A stretch of DNA of 64,000 nucleotides from Schistosoma haematobium (taxonomy: Eukaryota; Platyhelminthes; Trematoda; Strigeidida; Schistosomatidae): positions 44,111,806 to 44,175,805 of the forward strand of contig NC_067196.1 in assembly GCF_000699445.3 (NCBI RefSeq), in the 5' to 3' direction. The position numbers and the translations under genes are program-made. The notes beneath the pieces were generated by a model, which was given only the letters and a program-made list of their open reading frames with translations, had not been told where the DNA came from and made no database searches. Position 1 is the first letter of the stretch. The number at the start of each line of letters is the position of its first letter. This document shows positions 13,101-23,497 of this stretch, one piece after another.

Positions 13101-16100
13101 GTGTTTAATTAAGGTTATCACTACAACATCATTTTGTTCGTTGATATGTAGAAGAAATTGCCTCATCTTTTACTGCCACTGTCACCAATAGCAACCACAA
13201 GCATCACTGAGTTTCGTCCTGTGTTGCTAAAATCCTATGTTACACAGTCTCTTAAATACAATCCTATAATATCAAATGTAATTACTGTAATTCTTTTTTC
13301 AGAGTCTAGAGCAGTAGGGCTTGCACAAAGTAGATAATGAAATAAACTATTTTCAGTTATAAAGATATTCAACTTTCAAGAGATCTCTTTGCTAAATATC
13401 AAGCTTTTTGGTTTAAGATTGTTATCATCTACAGAGAGTGATTCAGAAAATATGCACAAAATCATTAATTCTAAATTGCCAAAATTTATTAAAGTTTTAT
13501 CCGTTTAACGTATTCTACTTACTGATTTCGTCAAATAGTGTTGATCAACAATAAAAGTCTGGACATAATTGTCAGTCCAAACTATTTGTGATAAATGATA
13601 TTTTCTTCGTCCTGTAGATAATCGACAGAAAAATTATGAATGAGTTTCGATCTGTTTATACTGGTGATAATCTAGTTTAGCAAAATTCATCACAATGGTA
13701 GCATTTTAAATGTCATTCCAAAATGAACTGACCTAACAGTTCAAAGTGAGAATTTTGTCGCTTGGTCAAAATAATTCAGTACGTTATAAAATCTAAAGTG
13801 ACTAATTGTAAAAATTCCAAATACTTACAGGAAATAGACGAAAAATTAATTAATTTAATATTCCCGGTTGATATGTTTGGTTTATGGAATATGCAGTGGA
13901 CGGATCGCTTTGTTTGCTATCTGAATAATATTGTATCAACTATTGTAAAGCGTTTTTCATGGTGTTTTGTTCGCTGAGCTGGATGGTTTGGTCGTGCAGC
14001 TATCATCATTGTTCTGAACGACATCATCAGCATATAAATAATGCATTGAATTAATTGGTACATCAAGCTCACAGAAACAATATGATTGAGCTGAATAAAA
14101 GTTCAGTGGTTCATACTTCTATCCTTTGTCAATGGGTTTGGATGATGTGCAATCTATCCATATCTTTTCTTCTTTTCAGTTAGACACGTAAAAAGTGTTT
14201 ACTTTTATTGCACTAATTTACCAATATCATTAAAGCGATACTCTGTATTGTTCATAAATAATTCTTATTCAAGGTGGCAGTTGGTCTCCTACACGTCCAT
14301 CAGTATTTTATACATGTCGTGTTGATGGTAGTATAGAAGTTTGGGATTTACTTGATAAAACTTATGAACCAACAATGATTCAGTCAATATCTGCTAATCC
14401 ACTAACTGCTTTATCTATATGGGATTCACCTAAACGTCAATTTATAGCAACTGGTGATATTCAAGGTGTACTACAATTATTTATTGTGAGTTTATTTTAA
14501 TTAGTAAACTATGTTTTTTCCACTTTAATAAAATATAGAATACATAATAAAATCTTGATGATTTGAAATTCTATTCTTTTCAACAAAAAAATCCCCGATT
14601 AGATTAAAAGTCATTCAATATTAGTTTCAATCTTTTATTAAGATTTAGTCGTCAGTCAGTCAGTCAGCTATAACGTAGGAAGAGTGTATACACCCACACC
14701 ATTGTGATCGATTCTGAGCCATGTCATCCAGAGTCTCTGACCATTGGTTACGATAGTCACGCGGACCCCAACCAAGTAGTCTGCATCTATCAACATGGCT
14801 CTGCATTTTATTAGCATCTTCACTAAATAGGACTATATCATCTGAGTATTCAAAGTAAATGGCGAAAAAATTATAAATTTATGGATTACTTTTTATTACT
14901 ACTAATAAGTTATTTCAGTAGCAACACTATTAAGTAATTTGATAGTTAACCATTTGATCAAAACATATTATCAGAAGGGGTTTTGTGGAGATCTTAGAAA
15001 TCTCACTGGTTGAAACCATGAGTCAATTGAAGCTAGACCACCACGGGAGACCTAGAAGCACTGGACGGCCGTTTCATCTTAAGTATGGGACTCCTTAGCA
15101 ATGCTCATCCACGATCCCGCACCCCGCGAGATTCGGACCCAGGACTTATCAGTCTTGCGCCAGGCGCTTAACCAACTAGACCACTGAGCCTGCATCCAAC
15201 GGTGTTAATTTCTAACTTCAACCAATCCACGAAGTTGCGCCACCCTACACCATTGTCATCAGTGAGTTGATATCTCACGACAGACCTGGTTGAACTCAAC
15301 TGGTAACGGCTTCTCACTAGAACTCGAGGAGTATCTCTTGAAGTCAGTCACTAGTCAGCAGATTAGAAAATTACAAGGAGTTAATAAATTATTAAGTTGT
15401 ATTAAAAAAAATAAGTAACTGAACTGAATTGTAAACATGATATTGGTAGAGAATAGAGAATAATATAATAAACAGTGAAATTTTTAGGGATTGGAAAAAT
15501 ATCTAAATGAGTATACTTCATTTTAAATTTTATTGTCTAATGGTCTTTCAAACACTGAAATATATTGACTAAAATACAAATTATAAAGTTTCTACCTATT
15601 TATATGACTTGAACTAATAGTCAAATACTTTATAGGCCATTATTATATTTTCATTCTGTGTTTTTATGTTATTCTTAAAATGACTTGTGAGGTATGTCAT
15701 AAGATTTACAGTGCCTAAATTTTTTTTCATTTTCAATAAATTTGTGAATGTTATTTTATGTTAGACGTTATTAAGTAGTTTATTTTTTATGAATTCTATA
15801 CCAGATATTTGAGTATAAGATTGAAATAAGTCTAATACGGAAGAATGTGTCCAGTGATAGTAATATTAAACATAGACATAGTAATAAAATCTTTTACTAT
15901 AAGGATAAAGTCAATAAATTTACATAGAGTTGAGCATTCACTAATAGACCACAGAGATTCATTTCATTTTACGTACAAACACTCCAGAAGTATTTTGGAT
16001 GTTACACCAGTTTTGAATCATAGTAAAGTGTTCGATTTTGAAAATGATAATTATGTTCAATGAACTTTTCTGAATTATACTTTTGCCTTTACTTCACTCC

Positions 16101-19100
16101 ATACTTGAAAGGAGAAATAAAAACTCTACAATATGCTATTTAATAAACATATAATGTGACCAAATGTTATAGGAGATAAGCTAACTTAAAACTTTAGCTA
16201 TTATTGTTGTTATCATTATTATTAGTAGCTTTATTCAATATTATATTTTTGGTACAATATAAAATCTCAGAATAAAGTATTCCAACAAGTTTCGTTTTCT
16301 TATTTCTTGATTGATTCTTGAGATAAATATTGACTAGTCGCCAGTTAGATGTTAGCAGTTCAGCAACCAACATTTGAATAATGTACATTGTTTTCGACTC
16401 ATATTGCCAAGATGTCTCTGATCGAGCTCTTTTGTAACTTGTACAGCGAAATGTCGCAAACTTGTCACAAACGCTTCTGAATAGGTGATGCGACCAATAG
16501 GCATAATGATTTGTTAAAACAAACAAGAAAACAGATAACTTGTTGAAATATCCTGATGGTAGGAACAGATTGTTATGGTTTTATGTCCGGCTTTTTATCA
16601 CGTGATTTATCCACCAATCAAAATATGATTTATACAATCTTAACACTATGCCAAACCAATGACGTTCAACCGGTATGAGCAGTCTAGCGTCCTTATTGGT
16701 CCTATGTCCTCCTAGCCCGTCTGCTTTAGTCCAGAACACAATACCAGCTTCTGCAATATAAATCAAATGGAATCGGATCGAATCATTTATTTTAAACATA
16801 CTCGGTTTATATATCAACCAGACAGGCCACAACGTACCATAAAATTGAAAATAACATGTGTACACAAATAAGCCAAAAAGTGGCTGAGAACGCGGGAGAC
16901 GGTAATTAATAAACTGAGTATAATTTAAGAACAGTAAATCGTACAATAATAATATATAGATCAAAATGAAACTTATAATAAGAGGAATATGGATATACAT
17001 AATCTAATTACTGAATAATTACACCATAAGAATATAGAGGTAATATTAGTCAATTAATGTCTCAGGAGTTACTCGTGGTTTAATCTTCTCTCGGATATAA
17101 CACAGATAGCCCAGATATTCAAACAAGCCGCTTGTAGAGCTTTACATAATAATAAATCCATCGTACATAAATACGCTCTTGATTCATATATTTCAACACA
17201 TTACATTCACATGTTCACAGTTTTTTCTAGTCTTCAAGCTCTGGTTCATACTTAGCTACTAGGGTGCGATTGCGTAGAGGTGGAAGTTTTGCTGCATTAA
17301 ATAGACACAATATTATTACTTCTTCCAGATATATGACTACTACACATATATATTCTGCAGTGTAAATAAGTAGTAGGAAAAAACTTACTAAAATACTTAA
17401 CGCTGAGAATTTCCTGCTGTACTAAACATGAATTATTGAATAAAGCGATTACTATTTTCGTTAAATATCTTTATTGATATAAACATTATACTGATTATAG
17501 GTACCTAGACGTTTACAAACTCCTTTACCATCAGAATTAAAAAAATTCAATGAATACATTGAACGTGAAGTGAAAAGAAAAGAATTTGTTTCGATGCGTT
17601 GGAATTTAAGAGAGCAAGAAAAAATTGAACAAGAAGCGGAAAACAAAAGAAGGGCTGGTTTAGCACCAGCTGTTATGTTGAGCGACGAAGAAATCATTCA
17701 GAAAGAAAAAGTAAGTTAAAAGCATAACTACTGTGTAGTAATTGTGTTTAATTCCAATTGAAATAATTTATTATTTAAGACAAATATTGAGGGCATTTAG
17801 AGTTATAACACTTTTCTCAATGCAAAAGTATTTATTTAAATATAAGAAGTGTCTAGACTACTTTGCTTATCCTGAAGGTTTCGTGGCGAGACTATAATTT
17901 ATGGACGAACCAATCGGATTCAGGATAACAGGTCTAGAATTTTAATGCTATATTCATTCACCTATATGTCTAAATAGCGTTTCGGCATTTTTGCTGATGT
18001 CAGTTCGTGATGAAAATCACAATTGTAATTCCTAGCTCTCACCATTAATTGTAAATCATAATCCTTATCCTTCAAACTGATTTATAATCCTCATTTAGCC
18101 CTTGTAAGTAGGTGGACATTTCCAAGGTCACTTAAGCGTAGCTCAAATGTCGTTTATAAATTATAGTCTCACTGAGTTAATGAAACATTTACTTATCTAC
18201 CTAAAATTTCTATCTGATAGCTCACTCCATATTTGTCTAAGGCTATGAAACAGCCTATGGAAGCCAGAAATAATGGGAGGTCATAAGTATTTGACCAAGG
18301 ACGTTTTCAGAACATTGATCGGGTCTGATGAAATTGAAAACTGTAATTGTGCAGATTGTGCAGATTCACTAATGCGAAAGGCTTTGACCAAGTACACAGA
18401 ACACACGGATTGCTCAAAAACAATACTTCAAAAATCACCTCGTCGAATCTCAAAATGTCATTAGATTTACTCATAGTTGTGGAGCCTGATAAAATAAGGT
18501 AAAGTTTCTTAATTAAAGGAGAACTATGGTATCACAGTAAGACTTATCTCAAGAAAACACAAGAAAATCATGGCTATTTTGATGTTTACTGTGTATTAAG
18601 TTAATCTAAATTTTAGTTCAGCTAGATGACTAAAATGAGAAGGGAAAAGTCTTACGTTTTTTATGTCATCCAATACAAGATCAAAAGCCAAAACGTTTAA
18701 AAAGAGAATGAAGACTATTATTACAGATGTTTATTTTAAAGAGTTGTCATCATCTACATAACTCTTAAAAACTGGATAGTATCGGACATCCGTTCTCTCT
18801 TAATATCAAACTCTTCAGAAGTGTTCATGCACGACTCCACCAAAGATCGAAATCAAGACCTTCTGGTGTATCAAGAAGTAGACAACTTAAACATTGTCAT
18901 TTGAATATCGCGTTATCGTTGGAAGTTCTAAAGGTCTTGAGTCCCATCTGTATTGGGATCATGAGCTCCTAATGTTTGCAAGTCTCGTACTGGAAAGAAA
19001 CCAGTGTTTAACACCTACTTTGTTAACTGCTTCTCAAATCAATCCAATAGGAAAATGATCTTTAACTCAAGACAATATATAAAAACTCAATTAAACTTAT

Positions 19101-19441
19101 TATTTGTCGAATTATTAGAGACTATATTAATTACAGTTAAAATTTATCAGAACCTCATTTTACCTTAACCTTATAGGATTGTTAAGGATCTAATTACTCC
19201 GATCTATAGTGCGGTATAAACCAAACAGCCAATATTATGTTCAGTCAGTGACGACAATAAGATAACCAAGTTTCAGATATAATCGCATATGATTTTAAAA
19301 TGTTTTATATTTGATTAGTTTATCGTACATATATTTATAACTCATTCTTTTTTGTGAATATTCTAGTTCGAATATGTAAAGTATTTATCAGAAGAACATA
19401 CTTTCTTAAGATCATTAGGACTAGTTGAAGAGGATGATTAA
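10169..19441 (+). CDS. DNAI3: Dynein axonemal intermediate chain 3 (WDR63), six exons
   Basis: DNAI3/WDR63 is the WD-repeat intermediate chain of an inner-arm axonemal dynein (family knowledge), here probably for flame cells, ciliated larvae or sperm. Proposed exons: 10169-10222, 10278-12140, 12721-13087, 14274-14485, 17501-17710 and 19367-19441, about 926 residues; the human protein is near 890. All boundaries are GT-AG and phases agree (0, 0, 1, 0, 0). The start ATG has an in-frame TAA two codons upstream. Residues 1-50 are Ser/Lys/Arg-rich. The family block AAVSDF plus a YPG motif comes next, then an acidic stretch (about 175-205). WD-type strands follow: GGCINGQVVLWDI near 473, CGLNGEILLWDI near 565, YAGTEDGVIVY near 678, and SWSPTRPSVFYTCRVDG then IEVWDL in exon 4. 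Exon 5 is a charged coiled coil (REQEKIEQEAE) and exon 6 ends in LGLVEEDD. The exon 2/3 junction is the least certain. Confidence 0.9.
10223..10277 (+). other. 55-nt first intron of DNAI3
   Basis: Donor AAG|GTTAGT and acceptor AATTAG|AG, phase 0. The intron contains stops in the DNAI3 frame, so it must be removed to join the 18-codon first exon to the large second exon. Very small introns near the 5' end are a known feature of schistosome genes. Confidence 0.75.
12141..12720 (+). other. DNAI3 intron 2
   Basis: Donor CGT|GTAGGT at 12141 and acceptor TTTGAAG at 12720, phase 0. It contains AT-rich sequence and a hydrophobic short open frame (12387-12632) that I regard as chance. No named repeat was recognised. 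Confidence 0.6.
13088..14273 (+). other. DNAI3 intron 3
   Basis: Donor ACAG|GTTAGT and acceptor TTCAAG|GTGGC, phase 1, splitting a Gly codon between PLTG and GSWSP. The interior is AT-rich and without any feature I can support. Confidence 0.75.
14660..14866 (-). mobile_element. Non-LTR retrotransposon fragment with RT motif
   Basis: The minus strand reads openly for about 68 codons to a stop at 14660. It contains EYSDDIVLFSEDANK, a variant of the reverse transcriptase YADD box (motif C, with Ser for Ala), followed within about 20 residues by GWGPRDYRNQW and LDDMAQNRSQW. The latter resembles the extreme C-terminus of RTE/CR1-type polyproteins. The sequence normally lying between RT motif C and the C-terminus is missing, so this is an internally deleted dead fragment inside DNAI3 intron 4, antisense to the gene. 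A related broken copy is at 24468-24810. Confidence 0.7.
14965..15225 (-). mobile_element. Sm-alpha-like hammerhead SINE in DNAI3 intron 4
   Basis: On the minus strand a tRNA-like head (about 15120-15190: TCAGTGGTCTAGTTGGTTAA, then a GGGTCCGAATCTC B-box) is followed by a hammerhead-like block at about 15058-15105. GAAAC and the GGCCGTC cleavage region are intact, but the core reads CTAAGGA where CTGANGA is required, and helix II is mismatched. It matches 547-800 almost end to end, including the shared TTATCAGAAGGGGTTTTGTG tail. Confidence 0.8.
15226..15360 (-). repeat. Unclassified repeat-like segment next to SINE
   Basis: This block is GC-richer than its flanks and continuous with the SINE on its promoter side. 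It contains GAGTTGATATCTCACGACAG and similar ordered sequence. From its composition and position I suspect part of another schistosome retroelement, but no second copy exists in this window. The strand shown is a guess. Confidence 0.3.
16216..17122 (-). repeat. Dispersed repeat copy 1, interrupted by solo LTR
   Basis: Positions 16216-16570 and 17103-17122 together match 28455-28788: an AGCTTTATTCAATATTATAT block, GGTACAATATA, the CGCCAGTTAGATG block, the ATGATTTGTTAAAACAAAC block and the AGATATTCAA end. In copy 2 the match is continuous, so 16571-17102 is a later insertion. The repeat class is unknown and the strand is arbitrary. Confidence 0.7.
16571..17102 (-). mobile_element. Solo LTR with 5-bp target-site duplication
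   Basis: The 532-bp element starts TGTTAT and ends ATAACA (TG...CA with a 6-bp inverted end). It is flanked on both sides by CAGAT (16566-16570 and 17103-17107), a perfect 5-bp duplication. The paralogous repeat at 28455-28788 is an empty site. No internal gag-pol region or second LTR is present, so this is a solo LTR left by LTR-LTR recombination. On the minus strand a TATATAAACC box and an AATAAA follow in promoter-to-polyA order, suggesting minus orientation (inference). The open frame across it on the minus strand is not a gene. The LTR family is not identified. Confidence 0.85.
17711..19366 (+). other. DNAI3 intron 5
   Basis: Donor AAA|GTAAGT (near-consensus) and acceptor ATTCTAG|TTC, phase 0. 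Near its 5' end it carries the MITE-like element at 17885-18172. The remainder, including a 63-codon open frame at 18273-18464, shows nothing I recognise. Confidence 0.75.
17885..18172 (-). mobile_element. MITE-like element, copy B
   Basis: The 288-bp element has a perfect 15-nt inverted repeat near its ends: GAGACTATAATTTAT at 17888 and ATAAATTATAGTCTC ending at 18170. Reverse-complemented, it aligns from end to end with copy A at 5781-6056, so the two are opposite-orientation members of one family. It encodes no protein and sits in DNAI3 intron 5. Confidence 0.65.
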
Positions 19442-19445
19442 GAAG

Positions 19446-19451
19446 AATAAA
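19446..19451 (+). terminator. AATAAA polyadenylation signal candidate for DNAI3
   Basis: AATAAA begins 5 nt after the DNAI3 stop codon. If used, the 3' UTR would be only about 20-40 nt. Sites further downstream cannot be excluded. Confidence 0.4.
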
Positions 19452-22400
19452 AAATGTGAAAGAAGAACATTCGTTTGTCTTTTAGAAATTTGTAACCTTT
19501 CGAAACGATCTCTTTCACATGAATGTTATTAAATATATCGATTTTAATTAGGTGTACTCTTTTTGACCAATTGTTTTTTTCAGGACCAATTGCAGGTTAG
19601 TGAGGTCATCTTTTGCATGTAGCTCAATTCTAGCTGTATATTAAACCTATCGTTTTAATTTTTACGAGATAGATATATTACCGAAATTGAATAATAGGAA
19701 CTCTTATTTTGTACAGTTCTATCTAAATGATAAGCAGAGAGACAAATAGATTTTTCTGACAGCATTCAGAATTAGTAGTGGAAACATGAACTAACGTATA
19801 AACTAAAGGGCTATATGGACTTTATGACTACTTTTTGGGGAAAGACATGGAAAATTTATAAACTCCACTATTTTTGTATGAGTTATTGTATGAATGACTA
19901 TACAAATTATTATCTACTACTAGGAAGTCTTTTCAGTTTCCTGTGTTATCTCAGTGACAGAAAAGTTATGCAGTTTTTCATACCGCTTAACTAACCGACT
20001 AATCTGTAACCTAACCTGACAATCCTTTCGAGTAGTAAGAACTACTTTCTTGCTCACACTATAGTACACTTAACGCTCTGTAATAATGACTTTTGATTTT
20101 TTCGATACTTGAATTTATATTCGGTCTTTCGTGTGGTGATAGTGCTGCTGGCAGCCGTGTTACACTCACTATGAATTGAATGTAATCGTAGATCCAAAAT
20201 CGGGCTGATTATTTTTCATCTTCGATATACACGTACGTTTTTGCATAAATCAAAGTACCGTTCCACACACGAAGGTTAGAGATAACTGAAGAGTCAGAAG
20301 CCATACTGTCTACGTAATGTATACAATCTGTCAATTAATAATGGCTGTAGTATAGTTAGGGGTATATATTTTATGCAGGAGTTCCAAACTATGGTGAATA
20401 TGTGGTGTTCGAATGAACTAATGACTTCTTTGTACTTCTTGAATGCTTGATTTCGAATTCGAAGTACAGTACATTAATTTGTGCTTATCTAGTACTTCTT
20501 GATCCGATTGCGTTATTTCCAGGATACCTAGTTTATACTATAATTCAAATACTCCTGATGATTATTGGATTTACTGTACAATTATGTATTTTATGTTGTG
20601 TTTAAATCTGTTAAGACAATGCAAAACTACCTCAGACTGTGTATTTCTAAATCTAGTTCTTAGTTGTGACTTGTTGGGTTCCAGACATACTAATTTCTGA
20701 GGTACTTAGTTAACTCATTTCAGATTCATGCAAATTTATCTGATTTCTATCAGCATTTATTTATTCAACGACAATTTTGTCTACTTTGTGAAATCCATTT
20801 CTATTCTTGAATTTACCATTTAGCTTACATTATGTATTGCAATTTTTGTCGCATTTTGTACACAAATCACTACACGTCATAGAATACAAAGTTTGTACTG
20901 TGACTCACCCGGTTAATTATCACGTGATGAGGTCTCCAGTCAGAACAAGACCTATAAAATCTGGTTTGGTATTATTCATTTGTATCACATCTTCATCCCT
21001 CTTGACGAATAAGAACACCTGTTTAGCTAGAATCTCTTTAGACCTCGATGAAATTTCACCGAACTTCTACTTTTGGACATCACGAAGCGCGACTTCGTAG
21101 ACCATGTATGGAGATCTATGCCCATAGGGGGTTGATGTAAGGGTCCCTCAAACTGCTAACCTGTAAGTCTTATTTCAGTAACCTTCAAAGTTAAGGAATC
21201 TCTTGCCCATAATGGCACATGTCATTATCGATTTGAAACACATAAGCACGTTTGGGAGACGGTTACTCCAGGATAATGAATACTTCGATCAAGCTGACGA
21301 ATAGACGAGTCCCTTAGAGCATCGAATGATTTCATATACATCAGTTTCTGGAAACATGACCTTATTAATCATGCTTGTCTTATCCAACTTTAGAGCGAAT
21401 ATATATCTACTCATCGTTGACTGATTGACTTGCTTTTCTTCAAAGTGATGACTATTTTGTGTTTTTCATTATAGGTAGATACAGATGTTCCATTGTGGTC
21501 CACGTGGTTCATTATTAGGAGTTTTGCTTCACTCATTGTATAAATATAACCTTTCATACCAAGTATTTTCTGAGATATTGCTTTTCTAATAATGTAAATC
21601 GTTAGACAGAAGTTTGGTAATACATTAATAGGCTAATATATCTGGAGGACATTGTTCGACTTCAAACGTAGGTGAACAATAACGGACTGGATTTCAACTG
21701 CAGATAGTGTGAAATAGTCATTATCCAGGATGTGCAACCTAAACGAACCTCTGTTACAGACATCGTTGACTGATATGTGGTATGTAGATGGAACCATAGT
21801 CATATGCGCCATAGGTGAAGATACCAACTTTCCGTTATGAAGTTATGAGGTACACTAATATTAACACGAAAAGAACGATCAGCTCCACCTAGGTATTATA
21901 GTTAGTATACTAAATGTTGATTTTGTTAATGTGTTCTGTCTGTAGAATATCTACATCGTCGGGGAAGTTCCAGTCTTTATAGTTACTGCTAACTTCAATG
22001 GGAATGTTGTCTGATAGGATTGTTCTTCGTTGCACGAGAGATAATATTGAAGCGAAGCATATACTCGAACTATCAAATAATATCCACTTTTCCCTAAAAA
22101 TTTCTAAATCGAAAGAAGGACCATGATATGTCGATATTAATCTTCATCTCAAAACCTGTGATCGTGCCAAAATCTCCACACTCTCGAATGATCGATGGAA
22201 TATACTTGTGTGAAAACAAGAGTTTAAACTAGCGATCAGCTGAACTTTTATACACCTGAACACACCATTAATAAATGATTACATTTACCACTTTACATGA
22301 ATGTGTAAACACACACCATCTCAAACACACATTCATTTGTAATGAAGATGGCACAGGTATTCAGTGTTTGGCAACGATTTTACCAGTAACACCTTCTAAT

Positions 22401-22542
22401 ATAACTCGTACCCACCAAGAGAAATCAAAAGGCAGAGTCGAGGAGATCGGAAGAGTATATTTGGCGATAACCAATATATCGGAATTCTCTGATCTAATCT
22501 GGCCAGCGATTGCGGTATATGTTGAGCACAGCGTTACCACAC

Positions 22543-22610
22543 GTGATCTGGTGCGGATGCATGGCCGGGCGCCTTCAGCTAGATGAGTCCACTAAAACTA
22601 ATCTGGTCAG
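22543..22610 (+). repeat. Short dispersed repeat, shared with 6836-6905
   Basis: It shows the ordered match CAGCTAG, GTCCA, TAAAA, AAT described for 6836-6905. It lies at the 3' end of a GC-richer patch (about 22430-22610) that may be a larger, unidentified element. Confidence 0.35.
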
Positions 22611-23249
22611 CATCCAATTTCGAAAACTTACAGAGCTATTTATTTTAAGGATTTATTTACCGCTACAGTAAGAAGGATCCTAGTCAAATTTACCGTGCTA
22701 TACAAAAGTGTTAGGCGATAAACACTAAAGTTCATTTAAGCCTTAAGCATGAAAATATTTAAGCTCTCTACGTGCGTGATAGATAAGTTTTATGTCACCT
22801 TGAAACCATCTGAAAAATACTGCTTTTTAGTCTAGATGTGTGTGATTCACAGGGTTAAATGTCATTTTTGTTTTTCCTTATGTTTCAATTTATTTGATCT
22901 TTTAGTCTTCGTTTAACTGCCTTTACACGAAAGTGTAGGACCAGGTTGTCCGAAATGTAGTACGTTTGTAGCGTGGTGTCGAGTCGAGATTGACTATGAA
23001 CACCGCTACCAAGAAACACGTGCCAAGTAAATCAGAAGGCGAAGGTTGAACGTTGAACATACCTCGGTAAAATTGAAGCCACTGATGCTCTCATGCCACC
23101 ATATTCAGAGGCTCGATAATACGAATCTCCATACAATTCATCCGAAACTATTTGACTTGCATGGATATCATGGAGCAATCTGAATTGAACTTAAAACATC
23201 AAAGTACTGAACATTTGTTTTTTATCAGTATAGGACTCAGTTGTGCCTG

Positions 23250-23320
23250 TAACGACCCTGGGCACTGGACTCGAAATCAACAACTGCGGTCAGACGCTTA
23301 ACCTCTGAACCGTTAGGTTG
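23250..23320 (-). mobile_element. tRNA-like SINE promoter fragment
   Basis: On the minus strand GGTTCAGAGGTTAAGCG (A-box-like) is followed about 25-30 nt later by GATTTCGAGTCC (B-box-like), the spacing of a tRNA-derived pol III promoter. It differs from the Sm-alpha-like copies and has no hammerhead block. A functional tRNA is unlikely because I see no acceptor stem. Confidence 0.4.
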
Positions 23321-23497
23321 ATATTCGGAGTTGCCGTTGTTTTACCTGAATTTATAGTGTTCTAGCGTTGGTAGGTTCGTAGTTTCTATGAAATTGAACA
23401 ATCTCCACAACCTCATAACGAAACCTTTTGATTATTGTTTATTGAAAGTATTAGCGCCTGAACATGTATTTGCGTTACGGCTCGTAGTAGAAGTGAG

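Larger units (their letters stand above)
14486..17500 (+). other. DNAI3 intron 4, repeat-laden
   Basis: Donor ATT|GTGAGT, acceptor TTATAG|GTACCT, phase 0. At about 3.0 kb it is the largest intron of the gene. It has collected an RT fragment (14660-14866), a hammerhead SINE (14965-15225), an unclassified repeat-like block (15226-15360), a dispersed repeat (16216-17122) and a solo LTR nested in that repeat. Confidence 0.75.
19442..23497. other. Intergenic region between DNAI3 and TOM20
   Basis: About 4 kb. Open frames near 20807-21100 and 22275-22586 have no recognisable family or splice context. A small perfect hairpin (ACGAAG, 5-nt loop, CTTCGT) lies at about 21080-21100. Near 22543-22610 there is a second copy of the short repeat at 6836-6905, and near 23250-23320 a tRNA-like segment. 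Otherwise I see nothing definite. Confidence 0.45.

Noticed and set aside
16194..17000. Two minus-strand open frames (110 and 139 codons)
   Set aside because: The first is in a dispersed repeat and the second is inside the solo LTR. Neither resembles a protein family.
18273..18464. 63-codon open frame with several Cys (CNCADCADS)
   Set aside because: It is isolated inside DNAI3 intron 5, with no splice context and no recognised zinc-binding family. Chance is likelier.
22275..22586. 103-codon open frame
   Set aside because: It ends in a dispersed repeat patch and shows no recognisable domain.
23250..23320. Functional tRNA gene
   Set aside because: A- and B-box-like blocks are present, but I see no paired acceptor stem or anticodon arm, so I listed it only as a SINE-like fragment.
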